Translations under genes and position numbers: made by a program
Notes under the pieces: model-generated
The model's database searches: none
What the model was told of the DNA's origin: nothing
Seen by the model: the letters and a program-made list of their open reading frames with translations, nothing else
Part shown: positions 8,653 to 17,093 of the stretch, piece by piece
Layout: each line of letters begins with the position of its first letter
How positions within the stretch are numbered: the stretch's first letter is position 1
Assembly: GCA_944326675.1 (NCBI GenBank)
Contig: CALVET010000051.1
Span: 1-41,516 of the forward strand
DNA from: Candidatus Gastranaerophilales bacterium
GTDB lineage: Bacteria > Cyanobacteriota > Vampirovibrionia > Gastranaerophilales > Gastranaerophilaceae
DNA: 41,516 bases
Direction of reading: 5' to 3'

Positions 8653-9912
8653 TTAATTTCCGTATTTTGATATTATTTCGGCAGTGTGCTTGATTATATC
8701 CGTTGTGTGTGCAAAAGATATGAACATTGCTTCAAATTGTGAAGGTGCAACATAAATTCCGTTATTCAGCATGTAGTTGAAGTAATCGGCAAATTTTTCA
8801 ACGTTGCAAGCTAAAGAATCTTCATATTTGTTTATAGGTTTTTCGCTAAAAAATACTGACATTAAAGAGCCTACCCTATTTGTTTTAAGACCTATTTTAT
8901 TGTATGCTTCTTCTAAAATTGCACCTTTTTTATCCAGTTCGGAATAAATTTCTTCTTTGTTTTCAATGAGAATTTTTAGCGTTTCTATACCTGCGGTGGT
9001 TGCGATGGGATTACCTGAAAGGGTTCCTGCTTGATATACGTTTCCGAGGGGCGCAACTTTAGACATAATTTCTTTTTTGCCGCCATATACGGCTAAAGGC
9101 ATTCCGCCTCCTGCTATTTTTCCGAATGTTGTTAAATCTGGAATTACGTTATAATATTCTTGAGCGCCGCCCAAACTCAGTCTAAATCCGGTTATTACTT
9201 CATCAAAAATTAATAGTGCGCCATATTCTTCGGTTATTTTTCTTAAAAATTCCAAAAATCCATATTGCGGTAATACAACTCCCATGTTTGCCGCTACAGG
9301 TTCAACGATGATACAGGCAACATCTTTGCCGTGTAATTTCATGAGCTCTTTGACTGAATTTTTGTCGTTATAGTTAGCTAAAAGCGTATATTTTGCGTAG
9401 TCTTTTGGAATTCCGCCGCTGTTTGGTATTGAATTAGTTAACAAGCCCGAACCGGCTTTCATTAAAAGCCCGTCTGAGTGTCCATGGTAACAACCTGTGA
9501 ATTTTATTATTTTATCTCTTTTTGTGAAGCCTCTTGCAACTCTTATTGCGCTCATTGTTGCTTCAGTGCCTGAATTTACAAGGCGTATCATTTCCATGGA
9601 GGGAGCGCATTTTTTTATTAATTCGGCTAAAATTGTTTCTTTTTCTGTCGGTGCGCCATACGTTAGTCCGTTATCACAAGCTTTTTTAACTGCTTCAATA
9701 ACTCTGGGATGGGCATGACCTAAAATTTGAGGACCCCAAGAACAAACATAATCAATGTATTTATTTCCGTCCACATCGAATATATAAGCTCCTTTTGCCT
9801 TTTTAACAAAAAAAGGAGTTTTTTTAACTGCTCTAAATGCTCTTACAGGGCTATTTACGCCACCGGGCATATAGTTTTGTGCTTTTTTAAATAATTCATC
9901 TGATTTAGTCAT
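8653..9912 (-). CDS. hemL: glutamate-1-semialdehyde 2,1-aminomutase
   Basis: HemL converts glutamate-1-semialdehyde to 5-aminolevulinate, the second step of the C5 tetrapyrrole route. At 419 residues it is normal length. The PLP lysine is Lys265 in TTFGKIAGGG. The cofactor region includes NSGTEATMSAIRVARGFT (113-130), CYHGHSDG (141-148) and LLIFDEVITGFR (233-244). The N-terminus PGGVNSPVRAF is the HemL hallmark that separates it from other class III aminotransferases. It is the last gene of the siroheme operon, 9 bases after hemB. Its substrate is supplied by HemA from the same operon. Confidence 0.96.
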   Translation of the reverse strand: MTKSDELFKKAQNYMPGGVNSPVRAFRAVKKTPFFVKKAKGAYIFDVDGNKYIDYVCSWGPQILGHAHPRVIEAVKKACDNGLTYGAPTEKETILAELIKKCAPSMEMIRLVNSGTEATMSAIRVARGFTKRDKIIKFTGCYHGHSDGLLMKAGSGLLTNSIPNSGGIPKDYAKYTLLANYNDKNSVKELMKLHGKDVACIIVEPVAANMGVVLPQYGFLEFLRKITEEYGALLIFDEVITGFRLSLGGAQEYYNVIPDLTTFGKIAGGGMPLAVYGGKKEIMSKVAPLGNVYQAGTLSGNPIATTAGIETLKILIENKEEIYSELDKKGAILEEAYNKIGLKTNRVGSLMSVFFSEKPINKYEDSLACNVEKFADYFNYMLNNGIYVAPSQFEAMFISFAHTTDIIKHTAEIISKYGN

Positions 9913-9921
9913 GACAAGTCC

Positions 9922-10890
9922 TTATTCGTTTAACCATTTTGCCATATCAAGAGCGTGGTATGTAATTATTATATTTGCACCTGCTCTTTTCATTGCAGTC
10001 AGGTTTTCTGTTACTATTTTTCTTTCGTCAATCCAACCGTTTATTGCGGCTGCTTTAACCATTGAGTATTCACCGCTGACATTATAAACTGCAATCGGAT
10101 GATTAAATTTTTGGCAGGCTTCTTTTAAGATATCTAAATATATAAGAGCGGGTTTAATCATAACTATATCAGCGCCTTCTTCGATATCTGTTTCAATTTC
10201 TCTTAGTGCCTCTTTCGGATTGGAAAAGTCCATTTGATAACTTTTTCTGTCTCCAAAACAAGGTGCTGATTGTGCAGCATCTCTAAAAGGTCCGTAGTAT
10301 GCAGATGCAAATTTTGCGCTATATGCCATAATCGGAGTGTTTTTAAAGCCTGAATTGTCAAGAGCGGTTCTTATTGCTTCAATTCTGCCATCCATCATAT
10401 CTGACGGTGCAATTATGTCTGCTCCCGCTTGAGCAAGGCTTGTTGCTGTTTTGCACAGCAGCGGCAAGGTTTCATCGTTTAAGATTTCGCCGTTTTTTAC
10501 AAGTCCGCAATGTCCGTTTTTAGTGTATTCGCAAAGGCAAACGTCTGCTATACATATAATTTCAGGATAATGTTTTTTGATAAATCTTATTGCTTTTTGT
10601 GTAATTCCGTTTTCACTATAAGCCTGTGTTGCTAATTCATCTTTATCTTGCGGATTTGGAATTCCAAATATCATTATTCCTGATATTTTGCTTGATTTAA
10701 CTTCATCAAGTATTTCGGAAAGTCTGTCTATTGAATATTGGAAGATATTCGGCATGGATTTTATGGATGATTTAATGTTTTTGCCTTCTGTTACAAAAAT
10801 CGGGTATATGAAATCTTGGGGGCTTAATCTTGTTTCTTTAACTAAATTTCTTATTGCTTCATTTTGTCTCAGTCTTCTTAATCTTTTCAT
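9922..10890 (-). CDS. hemB: porphobilinogen synthase (5-aminolevulinate dehydratase)
   Basis: HemB joins two 5-aminolevulinate molecules into porphobilinogen. In this 322-residue protein the two Schiff-base lysines are Lys193 (MAYSAKFASAYYGPFRDA) and Lys246 (VMIKPALIYLD). The DVCLCEYTKNGHCG loop (Cys118, Cys120, Cys128) is the cysteine set of the zinc-dependent enzyme type. The N-terminus RLRRLRQNEAIRNLV is typical and supports ATG at 10890, although this places the start 32 bases inside the end of the preceding cobA-hemD frame. An AAAAGG ribosome site precedes it. Confidence 0.96.
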   Translation of the reverse strand: MKRLRRLRQNEAIRNLVKETRLSPQDFIYPIFVTEGKNIKSSIKSMPNIFQYSIDRLSEILDEVKSSKISGIMIFGIPNPQDKDELATQAYSENGITQKAIRFIKKHYPEIICIADVCLCEYTKNGHCGLVKNGEILNDETLPLLCKTATSLAQAGADIIAPSDMMDGRIEAIRTALDNSGFKNTPIMAYSAKFASAYYGPFRDAAQSAPCFGDRKSYQMDFSNPKEALREIETDIEEGADIVMIKPALIYLDILKEACQKFNHPIAVYNVSGEYSMVKAAAINGWIDERKIVTENLTAMKRAGANIIITYHALDMAKWLNE

Positions 10891-12409
10891 TTTTTGCCTT
10901 TTTAAAATCTTTTTCCATACATTCTATTATGCCATCAACATCATATTTTTTCGCAATTAAAATTTTCTTTGCAGGATATTTTTCTAATGCTTTAGCGCAA
11001 GTTTTGCCGATACAGACAAATTTTGTTTTGCTGTTAAAATCAAAATCAAAATTATCAAAAAAAGTTGTAACCCCTTTTGCGCTTCCAAATACTAAATAGT
11101 CAGTGTTAAAAGAATTAATATTTAAGCTTAAGAGGGTGTTTATTTTTTCTTTATTTTCTTTGAGTTCGTATAATTTAAAGTCTTTATATTTGTAATTATT
11201 TAGTCTTAATGTGTTTGTTAATGTCTCACTGCCTTCTTTTGCTCTTAAAATTAAGATTTTATCATCTTTTTTTGTTTTTAGAAGAAGTTCTTTAGCTAAA
11301 AATTCAGAGCTGTATTCTTTTGGAGTTAAATCAGAATAAAAACCGTATTCTTGGAGTTTTTTTTCTGTACCTGAGCCCATTGTTGCAAATTTTAGATGAA
11401 ATAATTGCCTGATATCGATTTTTTCTTTTTTTAGTTTTAGGAAAAACTGTTCAATTCCATTTTGGCTCGTAAAGACAATCCAACTATAGTTTTGTAATTT
11501 TGGTAGTTTAGTGTTTATTGAAATAACATCTAAAAAACTCAGGTCGATTGTTTTTGCTTTTTTTAATTTAATTAGAGAATTTAATTTTTCATAAAAATTT
11601 TTAGTTCCGCAAATTGCTATTTTTAAATTTTCAAAGTCATTTTTTTTATTATCTTTTTTGCCTGAATTTGCTTTGGTTTTCAAATCAAAATTACAACATT
11701 TTCCAATAACAATAACAATCGGGGTTTTGATGTTTTCTTTTTTTAGTTTTGAGACTATATTTTTGATGTTTCCTTTAATAATTTTTTGTTTTGAACTGCA
11801 ACCTTGCGATATTACAGCGCAAGGCATGTTTTTATCCATGCCTGCTTTTATAAAGCTTTCCATGATTTCATCTATATGATGATACGCCATTAATAAAACT
11901 ATTGTTCCATTTAGTTTTGTTAGTGAAGCGTAGTCTATCGGGGCTGTTTTTTCTTTATTATCTTCTGTTATTGAGCCTGTTAAGACGCAAAAATTACGGC
12001 TTAATTGCCTATGAGTTAAAGGAATTCCCGCTAATTCCGGAACTGCAACAGCAGAAGTTATGCCGGGGATAATTTCATAGGGAATATTTTCTTTTTTTAT
12101 TGCTTCAATTTCTTCTGCACCCCTTGCAAAAACAAATGCATCCCCGCCTTTTAAGCGAGCGATGGTTTTATTTTCTTTTGCAAGTTTTATTATTAATTTA
12201 TTAATTTCATCTTGTGAGATTGATTTTTGGTTGTGTCTTTTGCCTACAAATATTTTTTCAACATTATTTGAAAGGCTTTCTAATAATTTTTCGTCAATTA
12301 AAGAATCATATAATACAACATCTGCCTCTTGGAGTTTTTTAAATCCTCTAAGAGTTATTAAATCCATTTCTCCGCAGCCTGCACCAATTAAATATACTTT
12401 TTTAGTCAT
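10859..12409 (-). CDS. cobA-hemD: fused uroporphyrinogen-III C-methyltransferase / uroporphyrinogen-III synthase
   Basis: This 516-residue protein fuses two siroheme-pathway enzymes. Residues 1 to about 240 are a SUMT/CobA methyltransferase: VYLIGAGCGEMDLITLRG (5-22), RLKGGDAFVFARG near 85-97, and the PGITSAVAVPELAGIPLTHR block, which bind S-adenosylmethionine and the tetrapyrrole. Residues from about 265 to 500 form the poorly conserved HemD (U3S) part, recognisable mainly by position and by TSQNGIEQF and FGSAKGVTTFF. HemD closes and flips the bilane to uroporphyrinogen III and CobA methylates it twice to precorrin-2. The HemD half is very Lys/Asn-rich. The end overlaps hemB by 32 bases. Such fusions are known in clostridia and others. 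Confidence 0.92.
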   Translation of the reverse strand: MTKKVYLIGAGCGEMDLITLRGFKKLQEADVVLYDSLIDEKLLESLSNNVEKIFVGKRHNQKSISQDEINKLIIKLAKENKTIARLKGGDAFVFARGAEEIEAIKKENIPYEIIPGITSAVAVPELAGIPLTHRQLSRNFCVLTGSITEDNKEKTAPIDYASLTKLNGTIVLLMAYHHIDEIMESFIKAGMDKNMPCAVISQGCSSKQKIIKGNIKNIVSKLKKENIKTPIVIVIGKCCNFDLKTKANSGKKDNKKNDFENLKIAICGTKNFYEKLNSLIKLKKAKTIDLSFLDVISINTKLPKLQNYSWIVFTSQNGIEQFFLKLKKEKIDIRQLFHLKFATMGSGTEKKLQEYGFYSDLTPKEYSSEFLAKELLLKTKKDDKILILRAKEGSETLTNTLRLNNYKYKDFKLYELKENKEKINTLLSLNINSFNTDYLVFGSAKGVTTFFDNFDFDFNSKTKFVCIGKTCAKALEKYPAKKILIAKKYDVDGIIECMEKDFKKAKNEKIKKTETK

Positions 12410-12427
12410 TAATAAAGCCCTTTAAAT

Positions 12428-13294
12428 CTATGATTTTATTTCTGCAATTATTTTTGGTATTTTTTCAAAAATTTCTAAATAGTTATCCGTAATTTTTGTT
12501 TTTTTGCCTTTATACATTATAGTTATTTCGATAATATTTTCATTGTTAAACTTACTATAAATTGCGTTAATATCAGAACAATTAACTTCAAGCTGTTTCA
12601 GTATTTCTCTTTCGATCATAAATTGTTTAAAAGTTTCAGTGTCATTAATTTGCATAATTTCATTTTTAAATTCAAAATCTTTCTTTGCTTCAATTGCAAT
12701 TATTCCTTGACATGCGGCAGGAGTTATTTTATCGGTATCAAATATTTTAAAATCAAATTTGTCTTTTTCGGAATTTAAAATATTTAATCTGTCCAGTCCT
12801 GCTTTTGCAAGAATAATTGCGTCATATTGGTTTTCTTCAAGTTTTTTTAATCTTGTATCTATATTTCCTCTGATTGTTTTTATTTGCGCATTTGGGAAAA
12901 GCTGTTTGATATAAAATTCTCTTCTCGGGCTGCTTGTTCCTATTATTGTTATTTTTTTGGAATTTTTTCTTGTGATTAATACATCTTTTGCATCTGCTCT
13001 TTTTAATACGGAAACAATCTCAAGACCGTCTTTTAGCTTTGACGGTAAATCTTTTGCGCTATGAATTGCAATATCTATCTTGTTATCCTTTAGTGCATTT
13101 TCAAATTCGTTAATAAAGAGCCCTTTATCGTTAATTTCGCTGAGCGGTTTATCAAGAATTACGTCGCCTTTTGTTGTAATCGGAATGATTTCAATTTGGA
13201 GGTTTGAAAAATGTTTTTTTAGTTCTTTAATTACAAGGTTTGTTTGCGCAAGCGCAAGTTTGCTTTTTCTTGTTCCTATTTTTATTTTTTTCAT
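12428..13294 (-). CDS. hemC: porphobilinogen deaminase (hydroxymethylbilane synthase), somewhat divergent
   Basis: HemC polymerises four porphobilinogens into hydroxymethylbilane. Recognisable are KIGTRKSKLALAQTNLV (5-21), the catalytic Asp82 in HSAKDLPS, GTSSPRRE (119-126), IRGNIDTRLKKL (141-152) and PAACQG (192-197). The dipyrromethane cofactor Cys is kept (Cys239), but its setting is LEVNC rather than the usual LEGGC, and the protein (288 residues) is shorter than the typical 300-315. Placement between the siroheme dehydrogenase and CobA-HemD fits the pathway order. The divergence does not remove any residue known to be essential. Confidence 0.93.
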   Translation of the reverse strand: MKKIKIGTRKSKLALAQTNLVIKELKKHFSNLQIEIIPITTKGDVILDKPLSEINDKGLFINEFENALKDNKIDIAIHSAKDLPSKLKDGLEIVSVLKRADAKDVLITRKNSKKITIIGTSSPRREFYIKQLFPNAQIKTIRGNIDTRLKKLEENQYDAIILAKAGLDRLNILNSEKDKFDFKIFDTDKITPAACQGIIAIEAKKDFEFKNEIMQINDTETFKQFMIEREILKQLEVNCSDINAIYSKFNNENIIEITIMYKGKKTKITDNYLEIFEKIPKIIAEIKS

Positions 13295-13304
13295 TAAACA
13301 CCTT

Positions 13305-13937
13305 TTAATGTCTGTTGATTAAATTTTGCATTTTTTCTTTTAGATTATCATAGCTTAATTGGAAATTATTTTCTTTGTAATAATCTAAAATCCCATGGAT
13401 TATTTTCATTCTTTTTTCTTGAGATGAGATTTTTTCTTTTAATTCATTTCTCAAAAATTCAACATTTTTTATTACTTCTTCGATATTTTCAGGGATAGCG
13501 TTTTTTGTTATTTTTTTTAAATATGCCGAAATATAAGGTGCTTTTCCATAGGTACAAAAGCCTATAGTTAAATTATCTTTTTTTATTAATGCAGGAAAAA
13601 TAAAAGAGCAATTTTCTATATCGTCAACAGAATTGATAAATATATTATTTTCTTTACAAATTTTTGAAACAAAATGGTTTGTTGATTTGTCATTGGTTGC
13701 GCAAATTACCATGAAAGAATTTTTAATGTCATCAATATCGACTTTTTTATTTTTATAGGTTAAATTTTTATTTTCTTTTAACAGTTTTTTGATTTCGTCG
13801 ATAATTTTAGGTGCGACTATTGTTATTTTAGAATTAAAAGGAATTAACTTAATAATTTTTCTATAAGCAACTTTTCCTGCGCCGACTATTAAAATATTTT
13901 TATCTTTTATATCAACAAATAAAGGAAAATATGACAT
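13305..13937 (-). CDS. precorrin-2 dehydrogenase / sirohydrochlorin ferrochelatase (CysG N-domain, Met8-like)
   Basis: This 210-residue protein is a stand-alone version of the N-terminal half of CysG (also named SirC, CysG-B or Met8 type). It oxidises precorrin-2 to sirohydrochlorin with NAD and in bifunctional members also inserts iron to give siroheme. The start FPLFVDIKDKNILIVGAGKV contains the Rossmann motif. FVICATND-like VICATNDKSTNHF (about 73-85) and INSVDD near 97 follow, then FPALIKKDNLTIGFCTYGKAPYIS and a helical tail. No separate SirB/CbiK chelatase is in the operon, so it may do both steps. Its ATG overlaps the hemA stop by one base. Confidence 0.9.
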   Translation of the reverse strand: MSYFPLFVDIKDKNILIVGAGKVAYRKIIKLIPFNSKITIVAPKIIDEIKKLLKENKNLTYKNKKVDIDDIKNSFMVICATNDKSTNHFVSKICKENNIFINSVDDIENCSFIFPALIKKDNLTIGFCTYGKAPYISAYLKKITKNAIPENIEEVIKNVEFLRNELKEKISSQEKRMKIIHGILDYYKENNFQLSYDNLKEKMQNLINRH

Positions 13938-15088
13938 TATATTGTTTTGTTCCCTTCTTGGTTAATTGTGTTGATGATTTTTTCAAAAGAGCTCAAATCA
14001 AGCTTATCTTTTAAAAAATATAAAACTGTTTCAAGGGAGAAATTTTTATAGTTTTTGCTTTTTTCTTTAATTTTACCAAGCGCATTGTGATAGATTATAT
14101 TTTTATATATTTTTTGCAGTTCTGAATTTACAATGTTAACAGCAGTTTTTACGGCTTTTTCTTTTTTTATATTGTTATTTTTTGCTATTTTTTTAAAATA
14201 ATCGATTGTAATAAGACTGCAATTGGTTATTTTGGAGATTTCTCTATCTATATCAAAAGGAGAAGCTAAATCAATAAAAAGCATTTTTTTGGATGGTGTA
14301 TTTGAAATTGTATCATCGTAATTCATTGTGTAATGCGGGCTTTTTGTGGCTGAAACAACTATGTCCATTTGTTTCAGATATTCATATCTTTTGTTATAGT
14401 CTATTATTTCAATGTTTTTGGGGTAGTTAGCAGTTTTATTGTGTATTCTTTGAGTTGCATAAATTTTTATTTTTATTTTTTTATTTAAAAGGTTTTGAAT
14501 AATAGCTGAGCCTGTTTTACCGCTTGCGCCGATTATTAAAAGCTTTGGATTAGAAATAGCGTTTTCTTGTATGAATTTTTTTATTTCATTACAGGTTAAA
14601 GTTGCAAAAGATATTGCGGATTTTGAAATTTCTGTTTCTGTTTTTATTTTTTTAGCACAAGAAAGTGCACTTAAAAAAATAGTGTTTAGTTCGTATGATG
14701 TTCTTTTGTTGTTTAATGAATCAAAATATGCTTGTTTGACTTGAGAAAGTATTTCATTTTCTCCAACAATCATAGATTCCAAGCCGCTGGTTACTTTAAA
14801 AATATGTTCTATTGCGCTTTTATTTTCGTAATATCTTGCGTATTTTCTTATTTCGCTTAAAGATAGTTTTGTTTTTTCTTTCAGCAGGTTTTCAAGGATA
14901 GAAAAAACATTTTTCGGATTTTCAATGTATATTTCACATCGGTTACATGTAGATAAAATTATACATTTTGCGCTTTTTAAAAGTTTATTTAACTCAGATA
15001 TAAAAAGCTCTTTTTCTGAATTTGTGAAAGCAAATTTGTTTCTAATATTTTCGGGAGTATTTTTAAAATTTACGCTTATGCATTGCAA
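13937..15088 (-). CDS. hemA: glutamyl-tRNA reductase
   Basis: HemA reduces glutamyl-tRNA(Glu) to glutamate-1-semialdehyde, the committed step of the C5 pathway used by bacteria other than alphaproteobacteria. In this 383-residue protein the nucleophilic cysteine is Cys48 in LSTCNRCEIY. The catalytic domain continues with IEHIFKVTSGLESMIVGENEI and LSQVKQAY. The NADPH domain has LIIGASGKTGSAII (about 184-197, GAG motif as GASG). The C-terminal dimerisation helices are short compared with the usual 410-430 total. It overlaps the sulfite/nitrite reductase gene by 13 bases, implying coupled translation with the siroheme user enzyme. Confidence 0.95.
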   Translation of the reverse strand: MQCISVNFKNTPENIRNKFAFTNSEKELFISELNKLLKSAKCIILSTCNRCEIYIENPKNVFSILENLLKEKTKLSLSEIRKYARYYENKSAIEHIFKVTSGLESMIVGENEILSQVKQAYFDSLNNKRTSYELNTIFLSALSCAKKIKTETEISKSAISFATLTCNEIKKFIQENAISNPKLLIIGASGKTGSAIIQNLLNKKIKIKIYATQRIHNKTANYPKNIEIIDYNKRYEYLKQMDIVVSATKSPHYTMNYDDTISNTPSKKMLFIDLASPFDIDREISKITNCSLITIDYFKKIAKNNNIKKEKAVKTAVNIVNSELQKIYKNIIYHNALGKIKEKSKNYKNFSLETVLYFLKDKLDLSSFEKIINTINQEGNKTI

Positions 15089-16647
15089 ATTGAAAACTCC
15101 TTAACGATTTCTAAAAAGCGGTTGTTGTTGTTAGTTATCCAATCATCAAAAGTAAGATTGTTTTTTTCAACTTCATGACCTAATTTTTTAAACATTAAAG
15201 GAATATTATCAGCTGAAATTGTTCCTATAATTTCGCCAAATCGTTCATTGCCTTCAATTTCGCTTCCGTTAAAGAAAACATCAAAAACATCACACATAAC
15301 ATCGTTTATTTTTTTCTTACCGCCCTTAAAGCCGATTTTTGCCGTTTGATGAGCCGCACAAGAAGATTGACAGCCTGAAATACATATTTTTGGAAGAGTT
15401 CCGTCTTTAAAGTTTTCTTTTTTGTCTGTTTCGATAATTTTTTGCAAGAGCCCGCTTGAATTTGTAAGCCCTTGCTGGCAGATTGTTGCGCCGACACAAC
15501 TAATTGATTCCTGAAGTTCTGTTTTGGAGTTATCAAAATCAATTAAACTTGAAATTTCCTGCGTTTCATCTTTATTCAAATTAATAATAAACATTTCTTC
15601 TTTTGTTGAGAGCCTGATTTTTGCATCTTCTATTTTTGAAATTGCATTATATAATTTTTCTAAAGCCTCTAAAGATGGATTTCCCAGCATTGGATGATAT
15701 TTTATTGCATACAGGTTTTCTTGTTTTTGCTCGATTATGTTTCTTGTTTTTTGGGTAATTTTGCCGCTGCCTTTTTTTGTAATCTCTTGAGGATTTATAT
15801 TTAGGGTTAAATCTTCCGTATTTTTTATTTCATCTAATATTGCGCTAAATTCTGATAAATATTTTTCTTCGCCGATTGTTCTTGGGATATATCTTGTTCT
15901 TGCTTTTGCTCTATTTTCATAGTTTCCGTATCGCATGAATATTTGAACCATGGCCATTATGTAATATAAAATTTCGTTTGGTTCAATGTTTTCTTTTGTT
16001 TTAATGCCGAATTCAGGGTTAACCCCTAAACCTCCTGCAGTGTATAGGTCAAATTTTCCGCTTTCTTTTGCAACAAAGCCCATGTCTCTATATGTAGCGT
16101 GGACTATATTTTTTTTGGAATTAGAAAAGCTGACTTTTAATTTTCTTGGCAGTTTAATTTTTCCGATTAAACCGATTAAAAAATCAGAAGCCATTTTTGC
16201 ATAGGGCATAACATCGAAATATTCGCCTTTTTCAACGCCTGAAAGGGGTGAGCATAAAACATTTCTCGGGAAATCACCTCCGCCGCCCAGTGTTATTATG
16301 TTATTATCAAATGCTTCTAACATAAGCTGAGGAATGATTTCGGGGGCTAAATTGTGAAGCTGGATTGATTGATTTGTTGTAATATGAACTTTTTTAATAT
16401 TGTATTTTTTAATGCTGTCGATTATAAATTTGAATTGTTCAAGTGACAACTCTCCTGCAGGAATTCTGAGTCTTAGCATTCCTGTTTTGTGGTTTCTTTC
16501 TGAATATGTACCAAAACCGCTTGAAATAGACTTATATTCAGGAATTTTTAATTCTCCCTGATAAAATTTTTTGCAAGTGTCGGCAAAATTTTGAATTTTT
16601 AATCTTGCTTCTTGTTTATCAATTGACTTTTCTGATACCGTATTCAT
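15076..16647 (-). CDS. siroheme [4Fe-4S] nitrite/sulfite reductase (ferredoxin-type)
   Basis: This 523-residue protein is a member of the siroheme-containing nitrite/sulfite reductase family, which makes six-electron reductions of nitrite to ammonia or sulfite to sulfide in the cytoplasm. Cluster and siroheme ligands are the pattern Cys384-x5-Cys390 (SCVGATICQQG) and Cys426-x3-Cys430 (SGCQSSCAAHQ). Two ferredoxin-like half-domains (MLRLRIPAGELS near 57-68 and NLYAIKYHPMLGN near 311-323) and GGGGDFPRNVLCSP (120-133) complete the fold. Sequence alone does not decide nitrite versus sulfite. It is the first gene of an operon that otherwise only builds its cofactor. An AAGGG ribosome site precedes the ATG. 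Confidence 0.9.
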   Translation of the reverse strand: MNTVSEKSIDKQEARLKIQNFADTCKKFYQGELKIPEYKSISSGFGTYSERNHKTGMLRLRIPAGELSLEQFKFIIDSIKKYNIKKVHITTNQSIQLHNLAPEIIPQLMLEAFDNNIITLGGGGDFPRNVLCSPLSGVEKGEYFDVMPYAKMASDFLIGLIGKIKLPRKLKVSFSNSKKNIVHATYRDMGFVAKESGKFDLYTAGGLGVNPEFGIKTKENIEPNEILYYIMAMVQIFMRYGNYENRAKARTRYIPRTIGEEKYLSEFSAILDEIKNTEDLTLNINPQEITKKGSGKITQKTRNIIEQKQENLYAIKYHPMLGNPSLEALEKLYNAISKIEDAKIRLSTKEEMFIINLNKDETQEISSLIDFDNSKTELQESISCVGATICQQGLTNSSGLLQKIIETDKKENFKDGTLPKICISGCQSSCAAHQTAKIGFKGGKKKINDVMCDVFDVFFNGSEIEGNERFGEIIGTISADNIPLMFKKLGHEVEKNNLTFDDWITNNNNRFLEIVKEFSICNA

Positions 16648-16720
16648 CTTGACCCTTACCTATTGTGTAATACTATTTTACCTCAAATTTGCTTTTATTT
16701 AAAATAACTTAATTGAATGG

Positions 16721-16748
16721 TTAACAAAAATTTTAAAATCATTATAAT
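16721..16748 (+). promoter_or_regulatory. strong sigma-70-like promoter directly abutting the start codon of the small secreted protein
   Basis: TTAACA (16721-16726), 16 bases, then a perfect TATAAT (16743-16748). The ATG follows after 6 bases, so transcription should start at or next to the ATG. There is no room for a Shine-Dalgarno, which suggests a leaderless message. Confidence 0.6.
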
Positions 16749-16754
16749 GTTTTT

Positions 16755-17042
16755 ATGAGGGTAAGAATTTTAGCCGTATTTTTCTTTTTATTGCTTGCTT
16801 CTTCTTTGGGGGCAGAATTTGGAGAATATCAATATTCTCAATATTTAGGTATTCAACAGCAATTGCAAAACCAAAGGGCTAGAGCAATTAGAATGCAAAG
16901 AATGAGAAATATAAGCCCGACAAGGAATATTCAATTTCCTTCAAGGGATAATCCATATCCTAATATTAACCGTACAAGACCTTATGGATTATCTGCTAAA
17001 GAGCGCTATAGCCCTGAGTATTATAATAGATATTATAATTAA
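16755..17042 (+). CDS. small secreted basic Tyr/Asn/Arg-rich protein
   Basis: This 95-residue protein begins with a clear signal peptide (RVR start, hydrophobic ILAVFFFLLLASS, probable cleavage after LGA near residue 20). The mature part is polar and rich in Tyr, Asn, Gln and Arg (QQQLQNQRARAIRMQRMRN, then several Pro/Asn stretches and a YYNRYYN end). I recognise no family. It is transcribed from its own consensus promoter that abuts the ATG, and its TAA touches the A-run that serves as the T-run of the opposite-strand terminator. It may be an exported structural or adhesive peptide, but that is a guess from composition. Confidence 0.7.
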   Translation: MRVRILAVFFFLLLASSLGAEFGEYQYSQYLGIQQQLQNQRARAIRMQRMRNISPTRNIQFPSRDNPYPNINRTRPYGLSAKERYSPEYYNRYYN

Positions 17043-17064
17043 AAAAACGGGAGCCTTGGCTCCC
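17041..17064 (-). terminator. intrinsic terminator of the prepilin-like gene
   Basis: A G+C-rich hairpin with arms GGGAGCC (17049-17055) and GGCTCCC (17058-17064) is followed on the minus strand by C and then seven T (the A-run 17041-17047). This is the classical Rho-independent layout for minus-strand transcription arriving from the gene ending at 17094. Confidence 0.85.
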
Positions 17065-17093
17065 ATAATATCATACACAAAAAATATTAAATT

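Noticed and set aside
10859-10890. Frameshift between cobA-hemD and hemB
   Set aside because: The 32-base overlap is genuine: both frames keep conserved ends and hemB has its own ribosome site and canonical N-terminus.
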